DNA of 64,000 nucleotides from Aminobacter aganoensis. Its GTDB lineage: Bacteria; Pseudomonadota; Alphaproteobacteria; Rhizobiales; Rhizobiaceae. Below, one piece after another: positions 36,370 to 45,451 of this stretch. A model generated the notes under the pieces. That model searched no databases, was not told the DNA's origin, and was given only the letters and a program-made list of their open reading frames with translations. The translations under genes and the position numbers were made by a program. How positions within the stretch are numbered: the first letter of the stretch is position 1; every line of letters starts with the position of its first letter. The stretch is from contig NZ_JACHOU010000002.1 in the NCBI RefSeq assembly GCF_014206975.1, forward strand, positions 248,001 through 312,000, read 5' to 3'.

Positions 36370-37002
36370 TCAGAACCGGTAGTTCAGGCCCGCCTTCAGC
36401 GTGTTGCTGTCGAGCTCGTCGGCCTGCTGGGTTCCACCCACCGTCGACCGCACCTTGCCGTAGTCGACGCGGTTGTACTCGACCTTGGCCGTGACCTTGT
36501 CGCTGATCGCCTGCTCGACGCCGGCGCCCAGCAGCAGGCCGCCTTCCCAGTTGCTGCCCGAGGTGACGTTGCTTCGGGCATCGAACTTGCTCACGCCGTA
36601 GCCCGCGGTGCCGTAGACCAGCGTGCGGTCCATGCCGACGCCGGCGCGGACCTTGGCCGCGGCGTCGAACTTGCGCTCGAGCTGGGCACCATTGGCGATG
36701 TTGTGGCGGGCGCCGTTGGAGAAGCTGGCGTCGGCCTCGGCGCCATAGACGAACATTCCGGACTGGAAGTTGGCGCCGACTTGGCCGCCCAGCTGCCAGC
36801 CGGTCTTGCTCGAGAACGGGTTCGGGAAGCCGTCATTGGAAACGCCGACATGGGCGCCGCCATAGACGCCCGACCAGTCATAGGCGCCGCTGGAGCTTTC
36901 CTGGTAATAGTCAGAAGCTACGTCAGCAGCATTGGCGACGACTGGGGTGGCAAAGGCTGCGAGGGCAGCGAAGAGAACGGGAAACAGATTCCGCTTGGAC
37001 AT
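36370..37002 (-). CDS. Omp25-like outer membrane beta-barrel protein (copy 1)
   Basis: A 210-residue exported protein. The signal peptide MSKRNLFPVLFAALAAFA ends near ANA. The mature part is a small eight-stranded beta-barrel of the Omp25/Hbp-type seen in Rhizobiales and Brucella (YDWSGVYGGAHVGVSN, SSKTGWQLGGQVGANFQSG, then AKVEYNRVDYG). It ends in a terminal Phe (LNYRF), the BAM-recognition signal. The ATG at 37002 is chosen because the paralogue starts MTKRN at the same point and GGAGCAC precedes both. It is a tandem duplicate of the next gene. Confidence 0.87.
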   Translation of the reverse strand: MSKRNLFPVLFAALAAFATPVVANAADVASDYYQESSSGAYDWSGVYGGAHVGVSNDGFPNPFSSKTGWQLGGQVGANFQSGMFVYGAEADASFSNGARHNIANGAQLERKFDAAAKVRAGVGMDRTLVYGTAGYGVSKFDARSNVTSGSNWEGGLLLGAGVEQAISDKVTAKVEYNRVDYGKVRSTVGGTQQADELDSNTLKAGLNYRF

Positions 37003-37301
37003 GATGTAGTGCTCCGACATTGCTTGGGACAGCCAGGCCCTTGGCTTGGCGATCCTGTGACGGGCCACGACGCAACGGCAAACGGGGGAGGAAGTCCGCA
37101 GGCCGAGTCCCGTGCGCCATATCATTGGCGCGAGGCGACCTTCGTCGCCATTCGTTGCCGAAACCTTGCACGATTTTAATAAATGCCGATCCGACCAGGC
37201 AATCTTTCGGTAATGTTAACAGCGGGTTAATCGCATTCCTTAGCGGGCACCGAAGGCAGGCCGATTGGGCCGGGCCTGCCTTCCATGCACCTGGACCCGG
37301 C
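37003..37301. repeat. region between duplicated omp genes; leader homologous to that of copy 2
   Basis: This interval holds the long leader and promoter of omp copy 1. It resembles the leader of copy 2 (37941-38160) in several blocks: the GTGCTCCG near the start codon, CGGGGGAG, a GTCCCGTGC stretch and an A/T-rich promoter part. Close to copy 2 it also has an 11-bp perfect stem, 37252-37262 / 37273-37283, that may end transcription of copy 2. No gene is seen. Confidence 0.7.
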
Positions 37302-37940
37302 CTAGAACCGGTAGTTCAGGCCGGCCTTGACGGTGTGGCTCGACAAATCGTCGGTCCGGCGGGCACCACCCGACACCACCGAGGTGACGTCGCCATAGTC
37401 GACATAGTTGTATTCGACCTTGGCCGAGATGTTGCCGGCGAAGGCCTGCTCGACGCCGCCGCCCAGGAGGTAGCCGCCTTCCCACTTCTCGTCCGAAACG
37501 ACGGTGCCTTTGGGCTTGAACTTGGCAACGCCATAGCCGGCGGTGCCATAGACCAGCGTCTTGTCGAAGGTCATGCCGGCACGAACCTTGGCGGCACCGC
37601 TCCAGGTGCGCTGCAGCTCGGCACCGCCGCCCAGCTTGTGCTTGGCCCCGCCGGAATGGCTGCCGTCGAGTTCGGCGCCGTAAACGATGACGCCGGACTG
37701 CATGTTGGCGCCGACCTGGCCGCCGAACTGCCAGCCGGATTTGCTGGAGAAGGGATTGGGAAAGCCCTCCGAGGAGACGCCGCCATGGACGCCGGCATAG
37801 ATGCCCGACCAATCATGGACGGGATCGGTCTGCTGCTGTGCGTAGTAGTTCGAGGCCGCGTCAGCCGCATTGGCCATCACCGGCACGGCAAGAGGGACAA
37901 GGCCAGCGAAGAGGACGAGATACAGATTTCGCTTGGTCAT
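37302..37940 (-). CDS. Omp25-like outer membrane beta-barrel protein (copy 2)
   Basis: A 212-residue paralogue of the protein encoded next to it. The signal peptide (MTKRNLYLVLFAGLVPLAVP, cut near ANA) precedes the same barrel pattern: HDWSGIYAGVHGGVSSEGFPNPFSSKSG, LVYGTAGYGVAKF, AKVEYNYVDYG and a terminal LNYRF. By eye it shares well over half of its residues with copy 1. They probably arose by tandem duplication that included the upstream region. Confidence 0.87.
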   Translation of the reverse strand: MTKRNLYLVLFAGLVPLAVPVMANAADAASNYYAQQQTDPVHDWSGIYAGVHGGVSSEGFPNPFSSKSGWQFGGQVGANMQSGVIVYGAELDGSHSGGAKHKLGGGAELQRTWSGAAKVRAGMTFDKTLVYGTAGYGVAKFKPKGTVVSDEKWEGGYLLGGGVEQAFAGNISAKVEYNYVDYGDVTSVVSGGARRTDDLSSHTVKAGLNYRF

Positions 37941-38176
37941 GATTGAGGTGCTCCGTCAGTGACTGGGGCTGCGAAGCATGAGCTCCGCAGCCGTTGGCGG
38001 GACACTGGCGCGGCGGTAACGGGGGAGAAACCCACCGAGCCAGGTCCCGTGCACCATTTTGTTGGGGTGCGAGGGGAACCTGACCTCGGCGGATTGCGTC
38101 AACATTGCATCGAATCCAATAAAATCAAATATTTAAAGGTAATCTTCCGGTAACCTTCGTTAAGCCTTCCTTGCGT
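37941..38176. promoter_or_regulatory. long A/T-richer leader and promoter region of omp copy 2
   Basis: The upstream region shows the same blocks as the copy 1 leader, ending in A/T-rich DNA near 38110-38160. The conserved parts extend at least 190 bases from the start codon, suggesting a long 5' untranslated region or conserved regulator sites. I cannot define exact -35 and -10 boxes. Confidence 0.5.
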
Positions 38177-40903
38177 CTAGCGCGCAGCACGCGTCAGCAG
38201 GCGCTGGTAGAACAACCCGATGCCGATCAGCACGGCGCCCAGCCCTATGAAGGACAATGCGCGCAGCACACCTTCCAGTTCGGACATGTCGAACAGGAAG
38301 ACCTTGGCGACGGCGATCGAGATCAGCGCCGCCGAGGCGATGCGCAGCACCTGCGACCTGAGCGTCACGCCGGCGACCAGCAGGCCGACGCCCATGGCGA
38401 GCCACAGCGCCGAGTAGGAATAGGTCTCGACCTGGCCGAGCCCGGCCCACAGGCCGATATGCTCGCCCTGGAACAGCCGGCGCACCGACAGCGTGGCATA
38501 GGCGAAAGCGAGCAGCGCGGCGACCAGCGCCAGCATCGCCGAATACCATTTCGGCCGCTTGCCCCTGGCGTAATACGCAAGGGCTGCCGCAGCCAATGCC
38601 GGCAGGAGATAGGCCAGGAACAACAGGTTGAACAGCGGGATGCTGCCCGTGCCTTCGTCGGTGAACAGCGGGTTGAGCACCAGGAAGTGCTGGCCCAGCA
38701 CCGAAAGCACCGACAGCACGCCAATGGCGAGCGAGCCGTAGCGGAGCACCGGGCTCGGCGAGCGCATGTCGAGCGCCACCAGGATGCCGCCGCCGCCGAG
38801 CGCGATCAGCGTGTAGATCGCCTGTTCGGCCAGCGTCGGGGAGTTCGAGGTGATGACGCCGCCATTCATCGCATGGCGCACCAGCATCGCCACGGCCAGC
38901 AGCGAAAACAGGGCCGCCACCGCCTCCATGACCAGCCGCGGCCTGCCATTGGTGGTTCGTGCCAGCTGCCATGCAGCGAAGCCGAAGGCGATCGCCGGGA
39001 TGCCGTAGCCGGGCAGGATCCAGTTGAAGACCGGCGTCGTGCCGAGCCTGTCCGCGCCGACGATCGTCGGGTCGAATCCGATGCGGGCCAGGACGGCAAC
39101 CGCCGCGCCGACGCTCAGCCAGCCGAGCACCGGATATCGACGCTGCCGCGTCGCCAGCGCCGGAACCACCGCGGCAAGGCCAAGCAAGACCGTGGTCAGG
39201 CCAGAGCCGAAACCCATGTGAAGGGCAAGCAGCAGCGCCACCCCTGCCCCGCCAAACGCGAAGGAGACGGCCGGCCCGCCCTGCAGCGGCGGCTGTTCAG
39301 CGCGGGCGATCCATTCGCCGCCGGCGACGAAGGCAGCGACCAGAACCACAGCGACGAGCGCGCGCAGGACATCGCGATCGGGGTTGCCATAGGCGATCCA
39401 GAGCGAGGTGAGCACGACCAGCGGCACCGCAACGCCCCATCCGGCCCAGGCTGCCGCGCGCCAGGGTGCTGCCGCCACCTGCCGTTGCGCGCGCCACAGG
39501 CCGGTGCCGGCAAAGATGAGCCCAAGCAGCCACCCGATGCGGGTCAGCGACCTGCCGGCAACCTCGATCGGCAGGCCCTCGACCATCAGCCCGCCGATCG
39601 GCAGGTCGAGTTCGAAGGTGCCGCCCAGCGCGTTGCGCAGATAGACCAGGACCGTGGCGATGCCTGCCGCAAACAGCAGCGACACCGCGGCCGGCCGGTA
39701 AAGGGCTACCGCCAGCAAGCCGACCAGCAGCAGGGTTCCGCGCAGCGGCCCGCCGAGCGCGGCGTAGGTCGGGTGGATGAACAGCACCATGGCTGTCACG
39801 GCCACGAAAAACGCCGGCACCATCGACGGCCAGTCGAGCACCGTCGTGTCATCGCGGCGCCCAAGCCACAGCAAGGCGAGAGCCGCCAGCGTGACCGCGC
39901 TGATGAACAGGATGATGTTGAAATCGGCCAATGGCGCATCGGCGAGGTAGAGCAGCGTCCATAGGCCGGTGCCGATGAAGGCGGCCCCCATCAGCAGCGA
40001 CCACCGGCGCGTCCGGGCAACGGCTGCTGTCGCCACCAGGACGATGGCGAGGTAGCCGAACAGAGCCCAGAAATTGGGCGCGGTGGAGGACACCAGCGCC
40101 GGCGTCACCATCGCGCCGAGCAGGCCGAGGCCGGCCAGGGCCTGGCCGTGGGCAAGGGCTGCGGCGATCGTCGCCACGCCGACGATGCCGAGCAGCACGA
40201 AGGCCGTGCCGGCGCCTATGAAGCCATAAAGGCCGTGCGCGGCATAGATGGTGCCGAACAGGGTGAAGGCGCCCGCCGCCGTCAGGATCGCCGGGATGTA
40301 GGCGCTGCCGCCGTTCTGGATCGGCACGCGGAAACCGGTGCGGCGGATGAACTCGCCACCGCCGACCAACACCAGCCCGAGCAGGGCCGCCATGCTCAGC
40401 CGCAAGCCGGGGCCAAACAGGCCGGATTCGATCGAATAGCGGATCAGGAACACGCCGCCGAAGGCCAGCGCCAGTCCGCCGACCCACACAGCCCAGCGCG
40501 TGCCGAGCGCGGTTTCGATGTCTGGTCTTTCCCGCGCTGGCGTCGGCCCGGCAGCAGCCGGCACACCGCCCCAGGGCCCGGGTTCGGCAGTCTCCGCCGT
40601 GGCCATGGCTGCCGCCGGAAGCTCTTCGGCGCTTTCGGGCGCTTTATCCCCGGCAATTGCCTCGGTCTCCGGCAGTGACGGTTCTTGCGTTGCTGCCTTG
40701 AGCGCTTCCGGTGGTGCCGGCTCGCTGATCGCCTCGCCCGACGTCTCTGCCGCCTTGGCGGCCGGGACGGGCACGGCGCCCGACAGCACCAGGCTGCGTA
40801 GCGCGCCGAGTTCACGCTCGAGCAGGCCGAGCCGCGACTGCTGCTTCGAGATGATGATGAACAGCGCGACGATGGCGATCACGCCCAGAAGGCTCTCAAG
40901 CAT
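38177..40903 (-). CDS. DUF2339 multi-spanning membrane protein
   Basis: A 908-residue inner-membrane protein. A first membrane anchor (MLESLLGVIAIVALFIIIS) is followed by a short coiled coil (SKQQSRLGLLERELGALRSL), an Ala/Pro/Glu-rich linker to about residue 125, then some twenty or more hydrophobic segments to the C-terminus. This matches DUF2339, a large family found in many Gram-negative bacteria with unknown function. It is the last gene of the recO-PaaI-DUF2339 run on the minus strand, 26 bases from the thioesterase gene. Confidence 0.9.
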   Translation of the reverse strand: MLESLLGVIAIVALFIIISKQQSRLGLLERELGALRSLVLSGAVPVPAAKAAETSGEAISEPAPPEALKAATQEPSLPETEAIAGDKAPESAEELPAAAMATAETAEPGPWGGVPAAAGPTPARERPDIETALGTRWAVWVGGLALAFGGVFLIRYSIESGLFGPGLRLSMAALLGLVLVGGGEFIRRTGFRVPIQNGGSAYIPAILTAAGAFTLFGTIYAAHGLYGFIGAGTAFVLLGIVGVATIAAALAHGQALAGLGLLGAMVTPALVSSTAPNFWALFGYLAIVLVATAAVARTRRWSLLMGAAFIGTGLWTLLYLADAPLADFNIILFISAVTLAALALLWLGRRDDTTVLDWPSMVPAFFVAVTAMVLFIHPTYAALGGPLRGTLLLVGLLAVALYRPAAVSLLFAAGIATVLVYLRNALGGTFELDLPIGGLMVEGLPIEVAGRSLTRIGWLLGLIFAGTGLWRAQRQVAAAPWRAAAWAGWGVAVPLVVLTSLWIAYGNPDRDVLRALVAVVLVAAFVAGGEWIARAEQPPLQGGPAVSFAFGGAGVALLLALHMGFGSGLTTVLLGLAAVVPALATRQRRYPVLGWLSVGAAVAVLARIGFDPTIVGADRLGTTPVFNWILPGYGIPAIAFGFAAWQLARTTNGRPRLVMEAVAALFSLLAVAMLVRHAMNGGVITSNSPTLAEQAIYTLIALGGGGILVALDMRSPSPVLRYGSLAIGVLSVLSVLGQHFLVLNPLFTDEGTGSIPLFNLLFLAYLLPALAAAALAYYARGKRPKWYSAMLALVAALLAFAYATLSVRRLFQGEHIGLWAGLGQVETYSYSALWLAMGVGLLVAGVTLRSQVLRIASAALISIAVAKVFLFDMSELEGVLRALSFIGLGAVLIGIGLFYQRLLTRAAR

Positions 40904-40929
40904 GGCCGTTCCCCCTCAGATTGGCCGGC

Positions 40930-41448
40930 TCACCGCGCCGCCAGATTGGCGACGGGAAAGATCGAACATGTTTCGGTACCGAAGGCCAGCAGCTTGCCGT
41001 TGCTGTCCTTCAGCGTCGCCTCGGACACGGCGAGCGTGCGTCCCTTGTGGATCACCCCGCCCTCGCATACGACCTCGCCGGTATCGGGCGTGATCGGCCG
41101 CGTCAGGTTCACCTTGAACTCGACCGTCGTATAGGCCTCGCCCCTGGCGAGCGTGCTGTGCACGGCACAACCGAGCGCCGAATCGAGAATGGTCGCCGCC
41201 CAGCCGCCATGCACGGTGCCGAGCGGGTTGAGATGGCGCCCATTGGGCACGCCGCGGAAGACCACCCGCCCCTCATCCACTTCGGTGACGGTAAAATTCA
41301 TCACCCCGGCGATCGGCGGCGCCGGATAAAGGCCGTCGACAACCCGCTGGAGCAGCTCCCTTCCGGAAAAAAGATGCACGTCCTCGTGCGGGATGGTGCC
41401 CAGGCCAAGCGGCGAGACATGGCCAGGGAACAGTTCGACGTCGCTCAT
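40930..41448 (-). CDS. PaaI-type hotdog thioesterase
   Basis: A 172-residue hotdog-fold protein. The signature [30 protein letters not shown] is followed by [13 protein letters not shown]. PaaI-like thioesterases hydrolyse aryl- or acyl-CoA. The ATG at 41448 overlaps the recO stop as ATGA; the longer frame up to 42201 lies over recO in another frame and is a shadow. The substrate is unknown. Confidence 0.88.
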   Translation of the reverse strand: MSDVELFPGHVSPLGLGTIPHEDVHLFSGRELLQRVVDGLYPAPPIAGVMNFTVTEVDEGRVVFRGVPNGRHLNPLGTVHGGWAATILDSALGCAVHSTLARGEAYTTVEFKVNLTRPITPDTGEVVCEGGVIHKGRTLAVSEATLKDSNGKLLAFGTETCSIFPVANLAAR

Positions 41449-42206
41449 GCGGCGGTTTCTCCATGGGAGATGGCGCGGGCGCCATAGAATTTCCTGAGCG
41501 CCATCAGCAGGCCGCTGCGGGCATCGGGCACCTCGATGCCGCGCGGCTCGTAGACGTGGCGGGCAAAGAAGAAGCTCGACAGCCGGAACGCATCCTCGAT
41601 GGCTGCGAGGTCGGCTCCTTGCCGCGCCCCGCGCCGCAGGAAAGGCGGCAGCGGGAACAGCTTGTCGCGCCATGGCTCGCCGGCGGCACGCGAGACGGCG
41701 CGGCCCGACTTCGGCGAAACATAGGTCAAGTCCTCGACGGCGCCGGTCGCGGCGCATTCGGAGAGGTCGAGGCCGAAGCCGAGTTCGTCGAGCACCAGCA
41801 GTTCGAAGCGGACCACCAGTTCGCCGACGGCTTCGGCGTCGTTGAGATGCGCGATCAGGATCGCCAGCGTTTCGTAAAGTCCGGCATGCGGGTCGCGTTC
41901 GGGCAGGAGCCTGAGATGCGCGGCCAGCGTCTGCAAGGCGTAGACGGCGACGGCGCTGTCGATTAGCCTGGCAGCATTGAGCTCGATCGGCTCGGCCTGG
42001 AAGGTGCCTAGATGCTCGTCGAGCCGCGCCCGCCAGATCAGGTCGACGCGGTTGCCGGCCTGCAGCAGCGGCTGCTGCTTGCGCGAGCGGCCGCCGCGCA
42101 CCAGCCCGAGATGGCGGCCATGCGTACGCGTCATGACCTCGAGCACGGCCGAGGTTTCGCCATGCTTGCGGGTGCCGAGGATGATTCCTTCGTCGCGCCA
42201 TTCCAT
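41445..42206 (-). CDS. recO: DNA repair protein RecO
   Basis: A 253-residue protein of the RecFOR pathway that loads RecA on gapped DNA. The N-terminal OB-fold [30 protein letters not shown] is characteristic, followed by the RecO C-terminal helical domain. In most related genomes recO directly follows era; here era is about 12 kb away. It is translationally coupled to the PaaI thioesterase by ATGA. Confidence 0.93.
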   Translation of the reverse strand: MEWRDEGIILGTRKHGETSAVLEVMTRTHGRHLGLVRGGRSRKQQPLLQAGNRVDLIWRARLDEHLGTFQAEPIELNAARLIDSAVAVYALQTLAAHLRLLPERDPHAGLYETLAILIAHLNDAEAVGELVVRFELLVLDELGFGLDLSECAATGAVEDLTYVSPKSGRAVSRAAGEPWRDKLFPLPPFLRRGARQGADLAAIEDAFRLSSFFFARHVYEPRGIEVPDARSGLLMALRKFYGARAISHGETAA

Positions 42207-42279
42207 GGCCGGACCATCAGCCGGTTGGGCGGCGAAATCAAGAACATTGGCTAAGGCCTCCGGACGAGCCGGAGCGCCC

Positions 42280-43459
42280 TCATTTGTCCTTCAGCGGCGG
42301 GATCGCCGCCAGCAGCAGCAACGCAACCAGCACCAGTGCGGCGGCAACGATGGCAAGCGGCAGCAGCCCCCCGTGATGAAGGGCGCGACGACAGCGGTGC
42401 CCGCCGCCGTGGTGCCGAGGATGGCGACCACCACAAGGGCCGCGCCACGGGCATCGTCGCCCTGCGAGGCCACCACGGCGCGATGGAAACCGGGTGGGCC
42501 ACGGAAGCCAAGGCCGAAGTTGAACGGCACGAACAGCGCGGTGATCACCAGCGTGTTGGCGCCACCCACCAGCCCATAGCCCAGCATCGCCACGCCACCG
42601 AGTGCGGCCAGCCCGGTGCCGAACCAGATCATGCGTTCGGCGCCGAAACGCCCGGTCAGCCGGCCGGTCCAGTTGGCAGCGATGATGAAGGTGACGATGC
42701 CCGTCACCTGCATGATGATGAAGTCCTTGAGCCCGGCGCCGAGGGCCGCGACGAACACAGTCGGCGCCGCAAAGACGAGACCAGCAACGCGCCCAGCGTG
42801 AAGGCGTGGCTCACCGCATAGCGCAGGAAGGTGGCGTCGCGCAGCAGGTGGGCGTAGCCGCCGGCGCCCTTGCCCGTCGTCAGCGCCGGCAGATGCCTGC
42901 CAAGGCCGGCAACGGCGGCGGCGAGCACCAGCGCCAGCACGGCGATGACGTCGAATGACGCGGTCCAGCCGGCGAGCGACAGCAGCCATACGCCGGCCAC
43001 GGGGGCGAGCGCCGGGGTCAGCGCCTCGATCGAGCCGAGCAGGCCGAGCTTGCCGACCGCGCGGTCGTCGCCGAACAGCGCCCGGATCATGCCCGGCGCG
43101 AACACCGCAGCCGCCGAACCCGCCGCGCCCTGCAGAAAGCGCAGGCCGATCAGCATGTCGAGCGACGTACTCATGCCGGCCGCAGCCGAGACCAGGCCAT
43201 AGGCGACGAGCGAGGCCACCAGCAGGCGGCGCTGGTCGAAATGCGCACCCAGCGTGCCGAAGGCCAGCAGCCCGACCGCCGCGCCGGTGACGAAGGCCGC
43301 CAGCACGAACTGCGCCTGCGCATAGGTGCCGCCCAGCACCTCCGGCAGGCTCGGCACGGCCGGCAGCACGAGATCGGTGCCGGCGATGCCGAGCACCGTG
43401 CTGGTCACGATGAGTGCGAAAGCGATGCCTGCATGGCCGCCATGCTTGCCGGTGGTCAT
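42280..43459 (-). pseudogene. Bcr/CflA-type MFS drug transporter, broken by two frameshifts
   Basis: The N-terminal two thirds (MTTGKHGGHAGIAFALIVTS, then MFS loop ALGLLAFGTLGAHFDQRR) read in one frame from the ATG at 43459. Near 42778-42785 the family pattern jumps to the next frame (LVFAAPTVFVAALGAGLKDF, FGAERMIWFGTG), which needs one extra base. At the run of six G near 42368 it jumps again (GLLPLAIVAAALVLVALLLL, PPLKDK, stop at 42280). Both changes are single-base losses. Without them the product would be a 392-residue twelve-span transporter. It may be a true pseudogene or two sequencing errors in G/C runs. Confidence 0.75.
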
Positions 43460-43550
43460 TGTCCTGCCAGTCCGTTGATGAAGGCTTTTTTCGGGACGGC
43501 GTCAGTGCCTCATGATGGGCCACGGGTCAAGCAAAGCCGTTTGGTCCAAG

Positions 43551-43578
43551 GCGGCCGCCGCCGTCGGGCAGCGGCCGC
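43551..43578 (-). terminator. GC-rich hairpin downstream of the PepSY gene
   Basis: Two GCGGCCGC blocks (43551-43558 and 43571-43578) can pair across a 12-base loop, 7 bases after the PepSY stop codon. Each block is self-complementary as well, and no T tract follows, so this is only a candidate. Confidence 0.3.
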
Positions 43579-43584
43579 ATCGCG

Positions 43585-44937
43585 TCAGGCGAAACGTGGA
43601 GGCAGCACGCGCGTGCCGGCCCAGTCGAGCGCCAGCATCGCCAGCAGCGAGATGCCGACGAGCGGAAAGACGATGCCGCCGATGGCGAGGATGGCGATCA
43701 GCCCGCGGAACACCTTTGTGTCTTCGGGCAGCGGCGGCACGCCGAGCGACCCTGCCGGACGCCGCTTCCACCACATCACCCCCGCCGATACGGCAAGCAG
43801 CACGATGCCGAGGCAGGCGGCCAGCAGCACCATTTGGTTCACCAGGCCGAACTCCTGCCCCATATGCACAGAGATGCCCCATTCCATCCACTTGCCGCCC
43901 GGGCCGTAGTCTGCAAAACCCATGTCGATCAGCGGCTCGCCGCTGTACTGGTCGAGATGGATCACCCGCTGCCGGGCCGCGTCGTCGGGATAGACCGAAC
44001 CGGTGTAGACGCCCTCCGGCTTGGCCGGGATCGCGACTGCATAACCGCGATGCAGGCCGAGCCTGTCGAAGGTCTCGACCGCCTTATTGAGTCCGATCGG
44101 CGTGTCGGCGGCGACCGAGGATTCCGGCAGCCTGGCCTGCTCCAGCGACCACGACGTCTTGGAGACATGGTCGAGATGATCGCCTGACATCGGCACGTCG
44201 ACGCGCACGCCCGAGGGATAGCCGAAGTTGCTGCCATTGGTCCATTCATTGACCTTCTCGCCCCAGACGCCCGACCAGGGCATGCCGGTGACTGCCAGGA
44301 AGACGATGAAAAAACCGACGAGCAGGCCGGTCACCGCGTGCAGGTCGCGCCAGAACATGCGGTTCCCGGGCTTGCCGCGCACGGTGACGACACCGCCCTT
44401 CTTGCCGCGCGGCCACCACAGATAGATGCCGGTGCCGACCAAAAGGATCGACCAGCCGCCGGCAAGCTCGATCAGCAGCCGTGCTGTGTCGCCGAAATAT
44501 TTCAGGCTGTGCAGGGTGCGGATGGTCCACATGATGGTGCCGCGGTCGGGCAAGGCGCCCAGCACCGCGCCGCTGTAGGGGTTCACATAGACGGCCAGCT
44601 TGCCGAAGTCGGCCGTCGCAACCGTGATCTCGGCCGGGCTCTCCGGCGTTGCCGGGTCGAGGTACTTCACCGCCGTGCCGGGATAAGTGGCCAAGGCCGC
44701 ATCCACCATGGCTTCCGGCGCAACGTTGCCCTGCTCGATGGCAACGCGCTTGATCTCGGGATAGACGAAACCGTCGATCTCGTCCTTGAACAGGTAGAGC
44801 GCGCCTGTCACGGCGAGCGTGACCATGAAGGGCAGCACCATCAGCCCGGCATAGAAGTGCCAGCGCCAGACGGCGCGATACAGATTGGACGCAGAGCGCG
44901 CGACGGCGTTCTCCCGTCCGGGGGTCGTTTCGGACAT
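43585..44937 (-). CDS. PepSY-associated TM domain protein
   Basis: A 450-residue membrane protein with four hydrophobic anchors near 25-50, 150-175, 205-230 and 385-440. Large periplasmic PepSY domains lie between them (YLFKDEIDGFVYPEIKRVAIEQGNV, YTGSVYPDDAARQRVIHLDQYSGEPL). PiuB-like proteins of this type are linked to iron or copper uptake, perhaps as reductases; heme-like ligating His is seen in WHFYAGLMVLP. The ATG at 44937 has GGAG 6 bases upstream; the ATG at 44949 lacks one. A DUF2946-type gene lies just upstream on the same strand. Confidence 0.85.
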   Translation of the reverse strand: MSETTPGRENAVARSASNLYRAVWRWHFYAGLMVLPFMVTLAVTGALYLFKDEIDGFVYPEIKRVAIEQGNVAPEAMVDAALATYPGTAVKYLDPATPESPAEITVATADFGKLAVYVNPYSGAVLGALPDRGTIMWTIRTLHSLKYFGDTARLLIELAGGWSILLVGTGIYLWWPRGKKGGVVTVRGKPGNRMFWRDLHAVTGLLVGFFIVFLAVTGMPWSGVWGEKVNEWTNGSNFGYPSGVRVDVPMSGDHLDHVSKTSWSLEQARLPESSVAADTPIGLNKAVETFDRLGLHRGYAVAIPAKPEGVYTGSVYPDDAARQRVIHLDQYSGEPLIDMGFADYGPGGKWMEWGISVHMGQEFGLVNQMVLLAACLGIVLLAVSAGVMWWKRRPAGSLGVPPLPEDTKVFRGLIAILAIGGIVFPLVGISLLAMLALDWAGTRVLPPRFA

Positions 44938-44991
44938 TGTTGTCTCCATAAGCGTGGAAGCGCGAGCCGCACGGGCCCGCAGGTTTCGACG

Positions 44992-45393
44992 TCAGATGGA
45001 GACGTGCGGAGGCGCCCTCGCCTCGGCGATCAGGCCACGCAGGCCCCGGGGTGCCGGCTGCCGCTTTTCGGCGACGACGGCACCACTCGCCTCGGGCCGC
45101 TCAAGGATGAAGGCCAGTTGCTCGCCCGGCAGGCCGGGCGTTGCGGCCGCTGACAGCTGGCACAGCGTGCCGCAGGGACACTCCGCGGGGCTGCGGGCGG
45201 GCTGTGTGTCGCCGCCTGCCGGGTCCATGCCCTCCATTGTGCAGATAACGCCGAGCGGATTGGCGGCGGAGGCGGCCATGGCGCCTGTCGCGGCACCTGA
45301 AAGCAGCGCCTGAAACAGCAGCATGAAGGCGACCATGCCGGCGATGGCGCCAGCCGACAGCCTGTCCCGCAAGATGAGCCGCATCCCCTTCAT
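44992..45393 (-). CDS. DUF2946-like exported protein
   Basis: A 133-residue protein. A long N-terminal hydrophobic segment (about 13-45, AGAIAGMVAFMLLFQALLSGAATG) is a signal or anchor. The mature part has a Cys-rich motif CTMEG...SPAECPCGTLCQLS and a basic C-terminus. DUF2946 proteins often sit near metal uptake genes, and the cysteine cluster would fit copper binding. It is read with the PepSY gene, 54 bases away. No function is established. Confidence 0.65.
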   Translation of the reverse strand: MKGMRLILRDRLSAGAIAGMVAFMLLFQALLSGAATGAMAASAANPLGVICTMEGMDPAGGDTQPARSPAECPCGTLCQLSAAATPGLPGEQLAFILERPEASGAVVAEKRQPAPRGLRGLIAEARAPPHVSI

Positions 45394-45451
45394 GCTAGCG
45401 GAATGACACGATTCCGCGGCAACGTCACTGCGGCACGGACGTCAGGCTGCC

